From the NCBI GenBank assembly GCA_944381435.1, contig CALWLD010000011.1, forward strand, positions 1 through 63,000: a DNA stretch of 63,000 nt, given 5' to 3'. The notes below the pieces were generated by a model, which was not told where the DNA came from, searched no databases, and saw only the letters and a list, made by a program, of their open reading frames with translations. This document shows, one piece after another, positions 13,953-22,672 of the stretch (position 1 is its first letter; each line of letters starts with the position of its first letter). The stretch is from an uncultured Clostridia bacterium. Lineage in GTDB: Bacteria > Bacillota > Clostridia > Lachnospirales > CAG-274. The translations under genes and the position numbers were made by a program.

Positions 13953-15032
13953 GTGATTATTATTACAAAAGTAACAATTAAAGGTATAACCTACTATAAA
14001 GAAAAAATACCTATTGGAAGAAATGCTGATGGAACAGTTAAGTATAAGCAGATAACTGCTAGAACAATGAAAGAATGCAAAGCAAAAGCATTAGCATTTA
14101 GAAAAAATGATATAGTATCGTTAAATAGTAAATCTACGTTAGGTACATTGATAACTGAATATATAGATAATGTAAGAAAACCTAGATTAAAACCATCTAG
14201 CTATCAAAGATATATAAGTCTTTACAAAACACATATAAAACCATCATTATTAAATGATTTAAAACTTGAAGAAGTAAAACATTTACATTTGCAAAAATTC
14301 TATAATAGCATAGAATCTTTAAATACAGCTAAAAGATTAAAAGAGCTGCTAAACTCATTTTTTGAATATTGTATAAATGCTGACTTTATTTCTAAAAATC
14401 CACAAAAAAATATTAAGCTAGAAACACCTAAACCAGTAAGACAATCTAGGGCATTAACTATAAACGAAAGAGAAAAAATTATAAATAGCAATAAAACAGT
14501 ATTTATATTTGCTATGTATACTGGATTAAGAATAGGAGAGGTTTTAGCGCTAACACATAAAGATATAGATTTTAAAGAAAATATAGTAAACGTAAATAAA
14601 TCTTTAAGATATATGAATCGTGGCAATGGTTGTGAATTTATAATAGATGAAACAAAAACAGCATCAAGTATAAGAAAAGTGCCACTGCATAATAACTTAA
14701 TAGAAATATTAAATGTACACATAGAAAATGAAAAGAAAAAACATAAAAATCTAGGGATAAAGTTTAGTAATAGCTTACCTTTATTTACTACTAATACTTG
14801 TAGATATTATAAACCTGATAACGTATTAAAAATGTTAAAAAGAATTGTTGATTGTAAGTTTCACGATTTAAGGCATACATTCTGTAGTATGTTAGCTGAA
14901 CAAGGAGTAGACATAAAAACAGCAAGTGTTTTAATGGGTCATAGCGACATAAAAATGACTGCAAATATTTACACACATATTTCAGACGAACAAAAGAAAA
15001 AAGCTATTCAGAATTTATCTTTTTTTGATTAA
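13953..15032 (+). CDS. int: Phage tyrosine-recombinase integrase
   Basis: A site-specific recombinase of about 359 residues. An N-terminal arm-binding domain (KIPIGRNADGTVKYKQITA) is followed by a SAM-like core-binding domain (TLGTLITEYIDNVRKPRLKPSSY). The catalytic domain shows R in TGLRIGEVLAL, HDLRHTFCSML, H in MGHSDIKMTANIYTH and the nucleophilic Y of NIYTHI. It ends 122 bp from the 3' end of host ssrA, indicating ssrA as its attachment site. The drawn GTG start overlaps the GGAG; the ATT at 13962, 8 nt after it, is a likelier start. Confidence 0.95.
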   Translation: MIIITKVTIKGITYYKEKIPIGRNADGTVKYKQITARTMKECKAKALAFRKNDIVSLNSKSTLGTLITEYIDNVRKPRLKPSSYQRYISLYKTHIKPSLLNDLKLEEVKHLHLQKFYNSIESLNTAKRLKELLNSFFEYCINADFISKNPQKNIKLETPKPVRQSRALTINEREKIINSNKTVFIFAMYTGLRIGEVLALTHKDIDFKENIVNVNKSLRYMNRGNGCEFIIDETKTASSIRKVPLHNNLIEILNVHIENEKKKHKNLGIKFSNSLPLFTTNTCRYYKPDNVLKMLKRIVDCKFHDLRHTFCSMLAEQGVDIKTASVLMGHSDIKMTANIYTHISDEQKKKAIQNLSFFD

Positions 15033-15098
15033 AAAGTTTACCCCGAGTTTACCCCGAATTTATCCTTTTTTATCTATCTTTATAAGATTTCAAAATAA

Positions 15099-15123
15099 AA
15101 AACCTTGAAAAATCAAGGTTTTG
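15099..15123. terminator. Bidirectional terminator between integrase and ssrA
   Basis: AAACCTTGA-AAAA-TCAAGGTTTT with A-rich and T-rich flanks. It can serve the integrase on the plus strand and tmRNA transcription on the minus strand. Confidence 0.7.
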
Positions 15124-15154
15124 AAAGATTTTAATATATTAAAAATCCATAGTA

Positions 15155-15200
15155 TGGAGATGAGGAGAATCGAACTCCTGTCCGAAAGCCCGTCAGCAAA
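15155..15200. other. Probable prophage attachment site in the ssrA 3' end
   Basis: The prophage begins at the tmRNA 3' end, with the integrase gene next to it, and the tmRNA T-arm and acceptor are intact. By analogy with other ssrA-integrated elements, the core lies within the T-arm/acceptor segment, and a direct copy should sit at the other prophage end outside the window. The exact core cannot be drawn without that copy. Confidence 0.6.
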
Positions 15201-15505
15201 GATTTCTCCCATTACAGTTAGTTAAAGAAAATTCCCTATAATAATTACTAACTAACAAGCTATTATTATAGGTAGCTTCATAAATTCTTTTACCCTAGCA
15301 AAGCTTATAGGGCAAAGTTCCTCACCTGTTCGACACCAGTTACTTTAGCAGTGAGCTACCAAAGGCTGATGGCAGCTTTTAATTAAGCTGCAAACGCAAA
15401 ATTATCTTTGTCGTTTATTTTTAAAAGTTTTAGACTTTTAACGTAGTGTCTGCTACGAATGGCTATCTCTGCCTTCAAAACCCCCGTCGAAACCATTGCA
15501 TCCCC
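15155..15505 (-). ncRNA. ssrA: Host tmRNA
   Basis: The acceptor stem GGGGATG pairs with CATCTCC (then A) and includes the G3-U70 alanine identity pair. The 5' part has GGTTTCGACGGGGG and the 3' T-arm has GGAGTTCGATTCTCC; CCA is not encoded. The reading frame gives a tag ending NDKDNFAFAA before TAA (15383-15385); the exact resume codon is uncertain. The central pseudoknot region is intact. With SmpB (not in this window) it rescues stalled ribosomes. The promoter is 16 bp upstream. Confidence 0.95.
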
Positions 15506-15520
15506 GTAAGGTTTAAAAAA

Positions 15521-15549
15521 ATTATACCATAAATCAAAATAAATTTCAA
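15521..15549 (-). promoter_or_regulatory. ssrA promoter
   Basis: On the minus strand, -35 TTGAAA (15544-15549), 17-bp spacer and -10 TATAAT (15521-15526), placed to start transcription near the mature 5' end. Confidence 0.8.
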
Positions 15550-15553
15550 CTAT

Positions 15554-16045
15554 TTATTCGTAGTAAATTTTGCCTTTATATGACACACTTTTTACTATCA
15601 ATGCCTCATAATCATAAATTATTTCTACATTATTAAAAAATTCATCTTTAAATTCCTTATCCCAACCGGTATAATTTAAACCATTTATATATTCTCCGTT
15701 AGCCAATATAACCTTAAGGGGTGTATTTATATTGTTACCAATAATAAAATTATTATTAATTTTTTTATAATCTTTAGAATAATCATATTCTTTTTCAACA
15801 ATAACTTTATCATCATTTTCTTTAAATTGTACATTGTGCTTTTTTAAAACAATATCATTAAGGGCATCTTGTGCAGAAACATATATATTTTTAGCCATAG
15901 AAACATTTTCTTTTTCTTGGCTATTTTTTATAAATAAATAGAAATTAGGCACAGTTATACCTATAAGTATAGATAATATAAATATAACTGTCATCACTTC
16001 TATCAAGGTAAATCCTTTTTTATTAAGCTTTAAATATTTATACAA
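15554..16045 (-). CDS. Type IV prepilin (major-pilin-like)
   Basis: A 163-residue prepilin. A short basic leader ends KKG, with cleavage before FTLIEV; E at mature position 5 and the hydrophobic helix MTVIFILSILIGITVPNFYLF follow. The soluble domain lacks recognisable disulphide cysteines. The start is TTG at 16045, 8 nt after GAGG; an upstream GTG overlaps the ribosome site. It is the last gene of the pilus operon, 13 bp after the PilB gene. It may be the main pilin or a minor one. Confidence 0.8.
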   Translation of the reverse strand: MYKYLKLNKKGFTLIEVMTVIFILSILIGITVPNFYLFIKNSQEKENVSMAKNIYVSAQDALNDIVLKKHNVQFKENDDKVIVEKEYDYSKDYKKINNNFIIGNNINTPLKVILANGEYINGLNYTGWDKEFKDEFFNNVEIIYDYEALIVKSVSYKGKIYYE

Positions 16046-16058
16046 GCTATACACCTCA

Positions 16059-17780
16059 CTATATAGAATATGTAGCTTTCATAAGCTCTTCAATGGATAT
16101 AATACCTTTTATAACATATTCTGTGCCATCTTGTTTTAATGTTGTCATACCTTGTTTTATAGCAACTTCTTCTATTTCATATTCATTGGCATTTCTACCT
16201 ATCAATTTTTTAATATCGGTAGTAACAGGTAAAACTTCGTGTATAGCAATCCTTCCTTTATATCCTGTTTGGTCGCATTCTTCACAGCCTGTAGCTTTAT
16301 ATAGCTTTATAGGTTTATCTATTCCTAAATATTCCATTTCTTCTTCATTAGATGTGTATTCAAATTTACATTTAGGGCATAACCTTTTTACAAGCCTTTG
16401 AGCTATAACACCAACTATGGCAGAAGATAATAAAAATGGTTCTATATTCATATCAATAAGCCTTGGTATAGTACCAGCAGCACTGTTAGTATGTATAGTA
16501 GATAAAACTAAATGCCCTGTTATAGCAGATTTAACTGCTATTTCTGCTGTTTCTGTATCCCTTATCTCACCAAGCATTATAATATCAGGGTCTTGCCTTA
16601 ATATAGACCTAAGTCCATTTGCAAATGTAAGCCCTGTCTTGTTATTAACTTGTACTTGAGATATACCATCTAACCTGTATTCTACAGGGTCTTCTATGGT
16701 AATTATATTTACAGTGCTTTTATTAACTTCTTTTAATATAGAATATAAAGTAGTTGTTTTCCCACTACCTGTAGGTCCACAAACAAGTATAATACCATTA
16801 GGTGACTTTATAATTTTATTAAATATATTGCTATTTTTAGCAGATAGCCCTAAATTGCTAATACCTAATAAATTACCCATACCACCTAATACCCTTATAA
16901 CTATCTTTTCTCCAAAAACAGTAGGTATGCTAGATACACGTAAGTCTATTGTTTTACCATTTTCTTGAATTTCTATACGTCCATCTTGAGGTACTCTTTT
17001 TTCAGAGATATCCATTTTAGCCATAATTTTTATACGGGTTACAATACTATTGTGAGCAGCTATATTTATTTCCATTTTATCAATAAGTTGCCCATCTATT
17101 CTCATACGTATTTTTGTATTTATCTTGCTAGGCTCTATATGTATATCACTAGCATTACTAGATACTGCATTAAATATTAATGTATTAACAAATTTTACTA
17201 TAGGTGCATTTTCTATCTCATTTTTTAATTGTTCATCTAAATCTAATATAGATAACTTTTCAAGCTCAAATTGTTGATTTACATTAGCCCTAACTTCTGA
17301 TGATGTTTCATCATAATATTGTGTAATTGCTATTTCTATATCTGTTTTTGTAGATAATACAAATTTAACATTACGCCCTGTTCTCATCTTTATATCGTCC
17401 ATAAGATAAAAGTTCATAGGGTCATTTGTAGCAATTACAACCATTTTGTCGTTACATTCAATAGGAATTATTTTATTTTTTTCACAATAACTTTTTGTAA
17501 GTAAATCTAGTGCATTTAATTTTATCTTAAATTTAGATAAATCGGCATAATCTACATTTAGTCTTTTCCCTAAAGCTTTAGCTATTTCATCTTCCTTTAC
17601 ATAGCCAAGCTCAATAAGCATATCACCTAACCTTTTACCTCTAGATTTTTGTACTTTTAATGCATAATCTAATTGTTCTTGTGTTATCATTTTATCTTCT
17701 AATAAAACTTCACCAATAGGTATATTTTTTTGATTATGTTTATTTTGTTTTTTATTTTCTTGTTGGTTTTTTGTGTCCAT
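16059..17780 (-). CDS. pilB: Type IV pilus assembly ATPase PilB
   Basis: A 573-residue GspE/PilB-type ATPase that powers pilin polymerisation at the inner face of the membrane. An N-terminal MshEN domain (GEVLLEDKMITQEQLDYAL, GDMLIELGYV) is followed by Walker A GPTGSGKTTT, the Asp box, Walker B LGEIRDTETAEIA, the His box HTNSA and a tetracysteine zinc motif (CPKC...CEEC). All key residues are present. A PilT retraction ATPase is not in the window. Confidence 0.95.
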   Translation of the reverse strand: MDTKNQQENKKQNKHNQKNIPIGEVLLEDKMITQEQLDYALKVQKSRGKRLGDMLIELGYVKEDEIAKALGKRLNVDYADLSKFKIKLNALDLLTKSYCEKNKIIPIECNDKMVVIATNDPMNFYLMDDIKMRTGRNVKFVLSTKTDIEIAITQYYDETSSEVRANVNQQFELEKLSILDLDEQLKNEIENAPIVKFVNTLIFNAVSSNASDIHIEPSKINTKIRMRIDGQLIDKMEINIAAHNSIVTRIKIMAKMDISEKRVPQDGRIEIQENGKTIDLRVSSIPTVFGEKIVIRVLGGMGNLLGISNLGLSAKNSNIFNKIIKSPNGIILVCGPTGSGKTTTLYSILKEVNKSTVNIITIEDPVEYRLDGISQVQVNNKTGLTFANGLRSILRQDPDIIMLGEIRDTETAEIAVKSAITGHLVLSTIHTNSAAGTIPRLIDMNIEPFLLSSAIVGVIAQRLVKRLCPKCKFEYTSNEEEMEYLGIDKPIKLYKATGCEECDQTGYKGRIAIHEVLPVTTDIKKLIGRNANEYEIEEVAIKQGMTTLKQDGTEYVIKGIISIEELMKATYSI

Positions 17781-17801
17781 CTATGTTCACTTCCTAAAAA
17801 T

Positions 17802-18335
17802 TTATTCATTCTTATATATTATAGCAACATCATTATCTCCCTTTATTGATGAATTGCTATATTGCATATTTTGTATATTAACATACGATGTTAAGGGATT
17901 ATCCATACCCATTACTGATAATTCTATAATTAGATTGCTAGGATATTTTGTATCCTTTTTAAAGATTAATGTAAAATCTTCATTTAATTGTTCTTTATCT
18001 AAAATTATAGAATTAGAAACATTGTTAAATTGCCCTGATACTATTTTACCATCATCTAACATAATGTATTTATAATCTAAGCCTTTATTTTTATTTTTTT
18101 CAATATCTTCTTTAGAAACTATCTCTAAATAAGTTGCTTCATCTACGCTATATTTCATATAGTTTAATGCATTTATAATATTAGTATTTATAAGGCTATT
18201 TGTTTCTATATTATCGTGAAATCTTGTAAAATTAACATAAAACCCTATTATCATAACAAGAGCAACAGAAAATATAGACATAGAAATTATTATTTCTATT
18301 AAGGTATACCCTTTCTTATTTAAAAGTTTTTTCAT
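17802..18335 (-). CDS. Prepilin-like minor pilin
   Basis: A 177-residue protein with a type III prepilin signal (MKKLLNKKG / YTLIEI) and helix IIISMSIFSVALVMIIGFYV. The C-terminal domain is about 140 residues and beta-rich, similar in size to PilW/PilJ-type minor pilins that prime assembly. It lies between the PilB gene and another pseudopilin. Confidence 0.75.
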   Translation of the reverse strand: MKKLLNKKGYTLIEIIISMSIFSVALVMIIGFYVNFTRFHDNIETNSLINTNIINALNYMKYSVDEATYLEIVSKEDIEKNKNKGLDYKYIMLDDGKIVSGQFNNVSNSIILDKEQLNEDFTLIFKKDTKYPSNLIIELSVMGMDNPLTSYVNIQNMQYSNSSIKGDNDVAIIYKNE

Positions 18336-18345
18336 AATATCACCT

Positions 18346-18681
18346 TTATTTTTTATCTTCTAATCTAACAAAAGCTTTAAAACTTTCTTCACTTTGGTTA
18401 TTTTTTTCTTCTCTTTGTATACAAATAATTTCCTCTGGGATTTCCTCCAACCCCTCTTTTTTAACTAAAGTAACTTTTGTATCTATTTTTTCATTATAGG
18501 CTTTAGATGATAAAAATTGTTCTAAGGCTGAAACTATCTCTAGCCTTTTGTTTGCAATAATATTATTTTTTTTTGAAATATCCGTATATGTAGAAAAAGC
18601 CAACGTTATGCTAGTTGCAAATATAGAAAAAATAGTTATAGCAACTATTATTTCTAGCAAACTATATCCTTTTTTATTCAT
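18346..18681 (-). CDS. Prepilin-like minor pilin (GspI/PilV-like)
   Basis: A 111-residue protein with a very short leader MNKKG / YSLLEI and helix IVAITIFSIFATSITLAF. Its small soluble domain resembles GspI/PilV-type pseudopilins that form part of the pilus tip. Confidence 0.7.
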   Translation of the reverse strand: MNKKGYSLLEIIVAITIFSIFATSITLAFSTYTDISKKNNIIANKRLEIVSALEQFLSSKAYNEKIDTKVTLVKKEGLEEIPEEIICIQREEKNNQSEESFKAFVRLEDKK

Positions 18682-18699
18682 TTTAACAGCTCCTTTAAG

Positions 18700-19083
18700 C
18701 TAATTATAAGGTATTTTCGCTGTCAAAGTTAATTGGTTTTTTAGCTTATCAACAACGGTTACCTCTATAAAAGACATAGAAGAATTATGCTCCGAGAAAG
18801 AAACTAAAATTTCTTCTATATCTTGTCTTTCCTTTATATAAAAACTGCCTTTTTCATTGTTTTTACTATATTTTATTAATAGTTGTTTATTTTCGTTAAA
18901 ATAATCTTCTAAAACATTTATTGTAGATTTTGCAGTTAAATATAAGTTAGTATCTATAGCATCTTTTTTATTAATATTAATTTTATTTGATATAACCATA
19001 GTTAATGACACACAAAGCATACTAATTATTATAATAAAAACAGACACCTCTATTAATACATATCCTTTTTTATTTTTTAACAT
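18700..19083 (-). CDS. Prepilin-like minor pilin (PilX-like)
   Basis: A 127-residue protein, signal MLKNKKG / YVLIEV, then hydrophobic helix SVFIIIISMLCVSLTMVI. The ATG at 19083 is 8 nt after AAAGG and is preferred to an ATG two codons earlier. Four prepilin-like genes in one operon (with 15554, 17802 and 18346) suggest a complete minor-pilin priming complex. Confidence 0.7.
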   Translation of the reverse strand: MLKNKKGYVLIEVSVFIIIISMLCVSLTMVISNKININKKDAIDTNLYLTAKSTINVLEDYFNENKQLLIKYSKNNEKGSFYIKERQDIEEILVSFSEHNSSMSFIEVTVVDKLKNQLTLTAKIPYN

Positions 19084-19105
19084 TAACATCACCTTTTATT
19101 TTAGG

Positions 19106-19801
19106 TTATTTTATAATAAATTCTTCGTCTTGCTCTTGTTTATTTATTGTATAAATATTCATACTTAACTTAGATACTGTAGTTTCACCTTCAAAAATAT
19201 TAGAAAATGCTGTTATAGCAATTGTTTTTTTATAGTTTTCTAAATTATTTATAAATTTAATTTTATTTTCATAACTTCCTGAAATTTCAATTTCTATGCT
19301 ATATACATCTTCGTCCATATTTTCTGTTTTGTTATTATCTATTTGAGCATTACCATTATTTTCTATATTTTCATTGTTATTTTCTGAAGTAGATTGTTGA
19401 ATAGTTGTTTCTTGTGTTGTTGTATCTTCTAAGGTTGATTCTTCTATAAAATCTTCTATAACATCTTTTTTTATGCTTATGCTAGATAAAACTACATCAG
19501 ATTTTTTTGCAACTTGAGCTAAAAAATAATGTATGTTTTCACTATTTGTACTAGAAAAAAGCTTATTTTTTATTTCGTTATTTTCGTTATTTAAGTTTTC
19601 TAAGTTTTGTGTATTTATTTGGTTTTTTAAGGTTTCTATTTCTAATATTTCTTGTTGAGCTTTTAGTTCTTCATAATCTTCTAACTTACTTTTATTCATA
19701 TTTGATATAGCTAACCCAATAACATTAAAAAGAATATAATAACCTATTAAATTAACTAAAACAATAATAAGTGTTACTTCTCTTTTACTTAGCTTATTCA
19801 T
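19106..19801 (-). CDS. PilO-like pilus alignment protein
   Basis: A 231-residue bitopic protein. A short cytoplasmic tail precedes one membrane helix (VTLIIVLVNLIGYYILFNVIGL) and a coiled coil (residues about 35-75). After that come a ferredoxin-like fold and a low-complexity Thr/Glu/Asn linker (about 125-165). It pairs with PilN, whose gene is directly upstream, and bridges PilM to the pilus machine. Assignment is by topology and gene order, as PilO sequences diverge strongly. Confidence 0.7.
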   Translation of the reverse strand: MNKLSKREVTLIIVLVNLIGYYILFNVIGLAISNMNKSKLEDYEELKAQQEILEIETLKNQINTQNLENLNNENNEIKNKLFSSTNSENIHYFLAQVAKKSDVVLSSISIKKDVIEDFIEESTLEDTTTQETTIQQSTSENNNENIENNGNAQIDNNKTENMDEDVYSIEIEISGSYENKIKFINNLENYKKTIAITAFSNIFEGETTVSKLSMNIYTINKQEQDEEFIIK

Positions 19802-19812
19802 AGTGCACCTCT

Positions 19813-20361
19813 TTATATTTTAATATTTATTTCAAATTTAAAATTTCCATCTATAGAAGATGTGGTACCACCAGTATATAATATATCTTTAAAATTTTCA
19901 TTTTTCCTTAATTTTTCAGTAAACATTATAGCATCATTTTCAGATTGGCTGTAACAAACTAACTTTATGTTATCTAAGTTCCAATCTAATTCTCCTATAA
20001 ATATCTGGTCAAATTTTGTTTTTTCTATTTCATTTAATATACTAGATGATACTTTATTAGTTTCTGTATAGTTAGAAAATACTTCATTTAATATATTTTG
20101 CTCTTCAATAGCTTTTTTTAAATCTTGGCTTGTTATGTTATTTTGTGCCATTTCCTCTATATTATTTTGGATTGAATTATATTTAAAGTTTATTTTAACA
20201 GTATTAAATGCAAAATAAATCATAGTTAAGCAAAAAACTAAACCATATATTTTTAAACTCTTCTTTAATAATTTTTCTCTTATAAAAAATTCAGAATCAT
20301 CTATATTAATATCTATTTTAGGTTCAAAAAAGTTAATTTCTTTATAATTATTATTCTTCAT
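19813..20361 (-). CDS. PilN-like pilus assembly protein
   Basis: A 182-residue bitopic protein. The N-terminal cytoplasmic INFFEPKID motif resembles the conserved INLLP-type PilN motif that docks on PilM. One membrane helix (YGLVFCLTMIYFAFNTVKI) follows, then a coiled coil and a small globular domain. It lies between pilM and pilO in the canonical MNO order. Confidence 0.75.
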   Translation of the reverse strand: MKNNNYKEINFFEPKIDINIDDSEFFIREKLLKKSLKIYGLVFCLTMIYFAFNTVKINFKYNSIQNNIEEMAQNNITSQDLKKAIEEQNILNEVFSNYTETNKVSSSILNEIEKTKFDQIFIGELDWNLDNIKLVCYSQSENDAIMFTEKLRKNENFKDILYTGGTTSSIDGNFKFEINIKI

Positions 20362-20365
20362 TTTA

Positions 20366-21421
20366 TCACTTCCTTAAAATGTTCCCGATAGCATTAAAAA
20401 ACTTAGCTATTTCTATGTCTTCATCACATTTAATATTTGCTATTTCTTTAATTTTTTCAGTTTCTGACATTACATTATTAGATATATATTCTACTATTTC
20501 TTCAATATTTTCTCTATCTCCATATAAATATATTTTTTCAATATTTCCACTATTTAAAGACATAGCAAACTGTATTATTTTATTTACTTCTTCATAAGTT
20601 CTTAATAATATAGGTGAGATAAAGCTAGCCTCTTCTTCAAAATAATCTTGGTCATCATCTAAAAATGTAATTTCATCATCATTTTTAACAACAGTCAATG
20701 CAACTTCTTGTAAAATACTATTGTCATCTTCTCTTATTTCTTCTTTATTTTCTCTATTTAAAAATAGTTGTTCTCTTTTTATATCTTCAGATATGTTTAT
20801 ATCTCTCTTATATAGTGCTACGTTACCGTGCATTAAATTTAAAACCATATTTTTTCCGCTTATTTCTATAAATAATGTTATCTGTTTTTTTATATCATTA
20901 TTATTTATTTTATATTCTAAAATTTTACTTATAGCATTTCTTTTAATATCTAAACATTTAGGTACTAAACCAGCATTAGATGTTATACTTCTTAAATCAT
21001 TTACAATTTTCAAAGGCACGCCATATATAAAAATCTTATAAAAAGTTTTTCCTTCTTTTTTTACTTCTTCATAAATTTGGTAATCTATACATAAATTTAC
21101 TGTATCACCAAAAAGTTCTTTTATAGAATTTTTTATAAGCTTTTGTAAATGATTTGTTTTAGTTTTAGGAAGCGTAATCTCTTTTGTAACTGTGTCTGTA
21201 GAATTAATAGTTATAAAACAGTCTTTATTTTTTAATTTATATTCATTAACAATATCTGTTATAAATAATGTTAAATCTGTTTTATTAACAATGTATCCAT
21301 TATTTATATATGATATATCTATAGGCTTTGATATGGCCTTATTTATTTTTATTTTATTACCTTGTTGCTCTCCTTCAACTATTTTTATATAGCTATCACT
21401 AATATCTATTGAAACAGGCAT
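20366..21421 (-). CDS. pilM: PilM-like actin-fold protein
   Basis: A 351-residue cytoplasmic protein of the FtsA/PilM actin-like fold. It begins MPVSIDISDSYIKIVEG (phosphate-1-like loop), has TLFIEISGKNMVLNLM in the second nucleotide-binding half and ends with an IEKIYLYGDRENIEEI adenosine-type segment. It binds the PilN N-terminus. A low-complexity acidic insert (about 220-250) is unusual. Confidence 0.8.
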   Translation of the reverse strand: MPVSIDISDSYIKIVEGEQQGNKIKINKAISKPIDISYINNGYIVNKTDLTLFITDIVNEYKLKNKDCFITINSTDTVTKEITLPKTKTNHLQKLIKNSIKELFGDTVNLCIDYQIYEEVKKEGKTFYKIFIYGVPLKIVNDLRSITSNAGLVPKCLDIKRNAISKILEYKINNNDIKKQITLFIEISGKNMVLNLMHGNVALYKRDINISEDIKREQLFLNRENKEEIREDDNSILQEVALTVVKNDDEITFLDDDQDYFEEEASFISPILLRTYEEVNKIIQFAMSLNSGNIEKIYLYGDRENIEEIVEYISNNVMSETEKIKEIANIKCDEDIEIAKFFNAIGNILRK

Positions 21422-21438
21422 ATTTTTTCTCCTCTCAT

Positions 21439-22641
21439 TTAAATACTGCCAATATTATTGTACATTGTATAAATAGGTACAAGAGCACCTGCCAATATGA
21501 CAAGAACAATAATACCAAAAATTATAATCATTATAGGCTCTATAATAGAAGCCATTTTTTGTATAGCATCTTCTGCTATCATATCATAGTAATCTGATGT
21601 TTCTGATAAAATTTCTTCTAAAGACCCAGTTTCTTCACCAACGCTTATCATAGATGTTACATTATAAGGGAATATATCTGCTTTTATAAGTGCATCTGAA
21701 AAAGTCATACCATTTGTTATATCGTTTATAACTTCTTCTAACATATCATTAATGTAACTATTGTTAATAACTTTTCCAGCCATACGTATGGCATCTATAA
21801 GTGTTGTTCCGCTTAAGAATAATGTACTAAGTGTCCTTGTAAATATCCCAGCCACCATAGTAACATATAATTTACCTATAATAGGTGATTTAACTTTAAA
21901 TTTTGAAAAATCTTTTTTAAATCGTTCTGTTTGAGCATATACAGAAAATATAATTAACATAACTAACATAACAATTAAGCATACAAGCCAATTATCTTTT
22001 AGAAAGTTTGCCATATAAAATAAGCTACGGCTAAACACATTCATATCATCAGGGCTACCTATTATATCCATTATTTTAGGTAATACAACACCAAACATTA
22101 TAATAACAGATAAAATACTAGCTACTAATAAAAACACAGGATAAACCATAGCAGATACTATTTTATTTCGTATTTTTATATCTTTTTCATACTGGATAGA
22201 CAACCTTCTAATTGCCTCTTCTAAAGACCCGCTAACCTCACCTGCTTTTATCATATTAACCATAAAATCAGGGAATGCCCCATTTAAAGACTCCATAGCC
22301 TCAGATAAACTCTGCCCTGTTTGAAGCTTTTCATAAACATCATATAAAGCGATTTTAACTTTTCTATTTTTAGTTTGATTATAAAGTATTTCTAGGCACT
22401 TAACAGAGTTTACTCCTGATGCTAGCATAGAAGAAAATTGCCTACATAAGACAAATAATTCTTTTTTAGGTATTCTATATTTATTTTCAAATATATTACT
22501 TTCTTCTGGATTTTTTACAGTAAGCAAATGTTCTTTTCTACCTTTTAAAATAAGGTTAAATTCCCCTAAACTATCTGCTTCTATAATCCCTTTTATTTTA
22601 TCGCCATCTTCATTTATTGCAGTATAAACATATTTAGGCAT
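21439..22641 (-). CDS. pilC: Type IV pilus inner-membrane platform protein PilC
   Basis: A 400-residue GspF/PilC protein with two duplicated T2SSF domains (about 65-190 and 270-390), each with the FCRQFSSMLASGV- or FTRTLSTLFLSGT-type start and the GEVSGSLEEA / GEETGSLEEI motifs. Three membrane segments (LVASILSVIIMFGVVLP, LVCLIVMLVMLIIFSV, MIIIFGIIVLVILAGALVP). It couples PilB to pilin insertion. First gene of the core pilus operon after the SLH gene. Confidence 0.95.
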   Translation of the reverse strand: MPKYVYTAINEDGDKIKGIIEADSLGEFNLILKGRKEHLLTVKNPEESNIFENKYRIPKKELFVLCRQFSSMLASGVNSVKCLEILYNQTKNRKVKIALYDVYEKLQTGQSLSEAMESLNGAFPDFMVNMIKAGEVSGSLEEAIRRLSIQYEKDIKIRNKIVSAMVYPVFLLVASILSVIIMFGVVLPKIMDIIGSPDDMNVFSRSLFYMANFLKDNWLVCLIVMLVMLIIFSVYAQTERFKKDFSKFKVKSPIIGKLYVTMVAGIFTRTLSTLFLSGTTLIDAIRMAGKVINNSYINDMLEEVINDITNGMTFSDALIKADIFPYNVTSMISVGEETGSLEEILSETSDYYDMIAEDAIQKMASIIEPIMIIIFGIIVLVILAGALVPIYTMYNNIGSI

Positions 22642-22672
22642 TTTAAAATTCTCCTTTTATAACTTAATAGTT

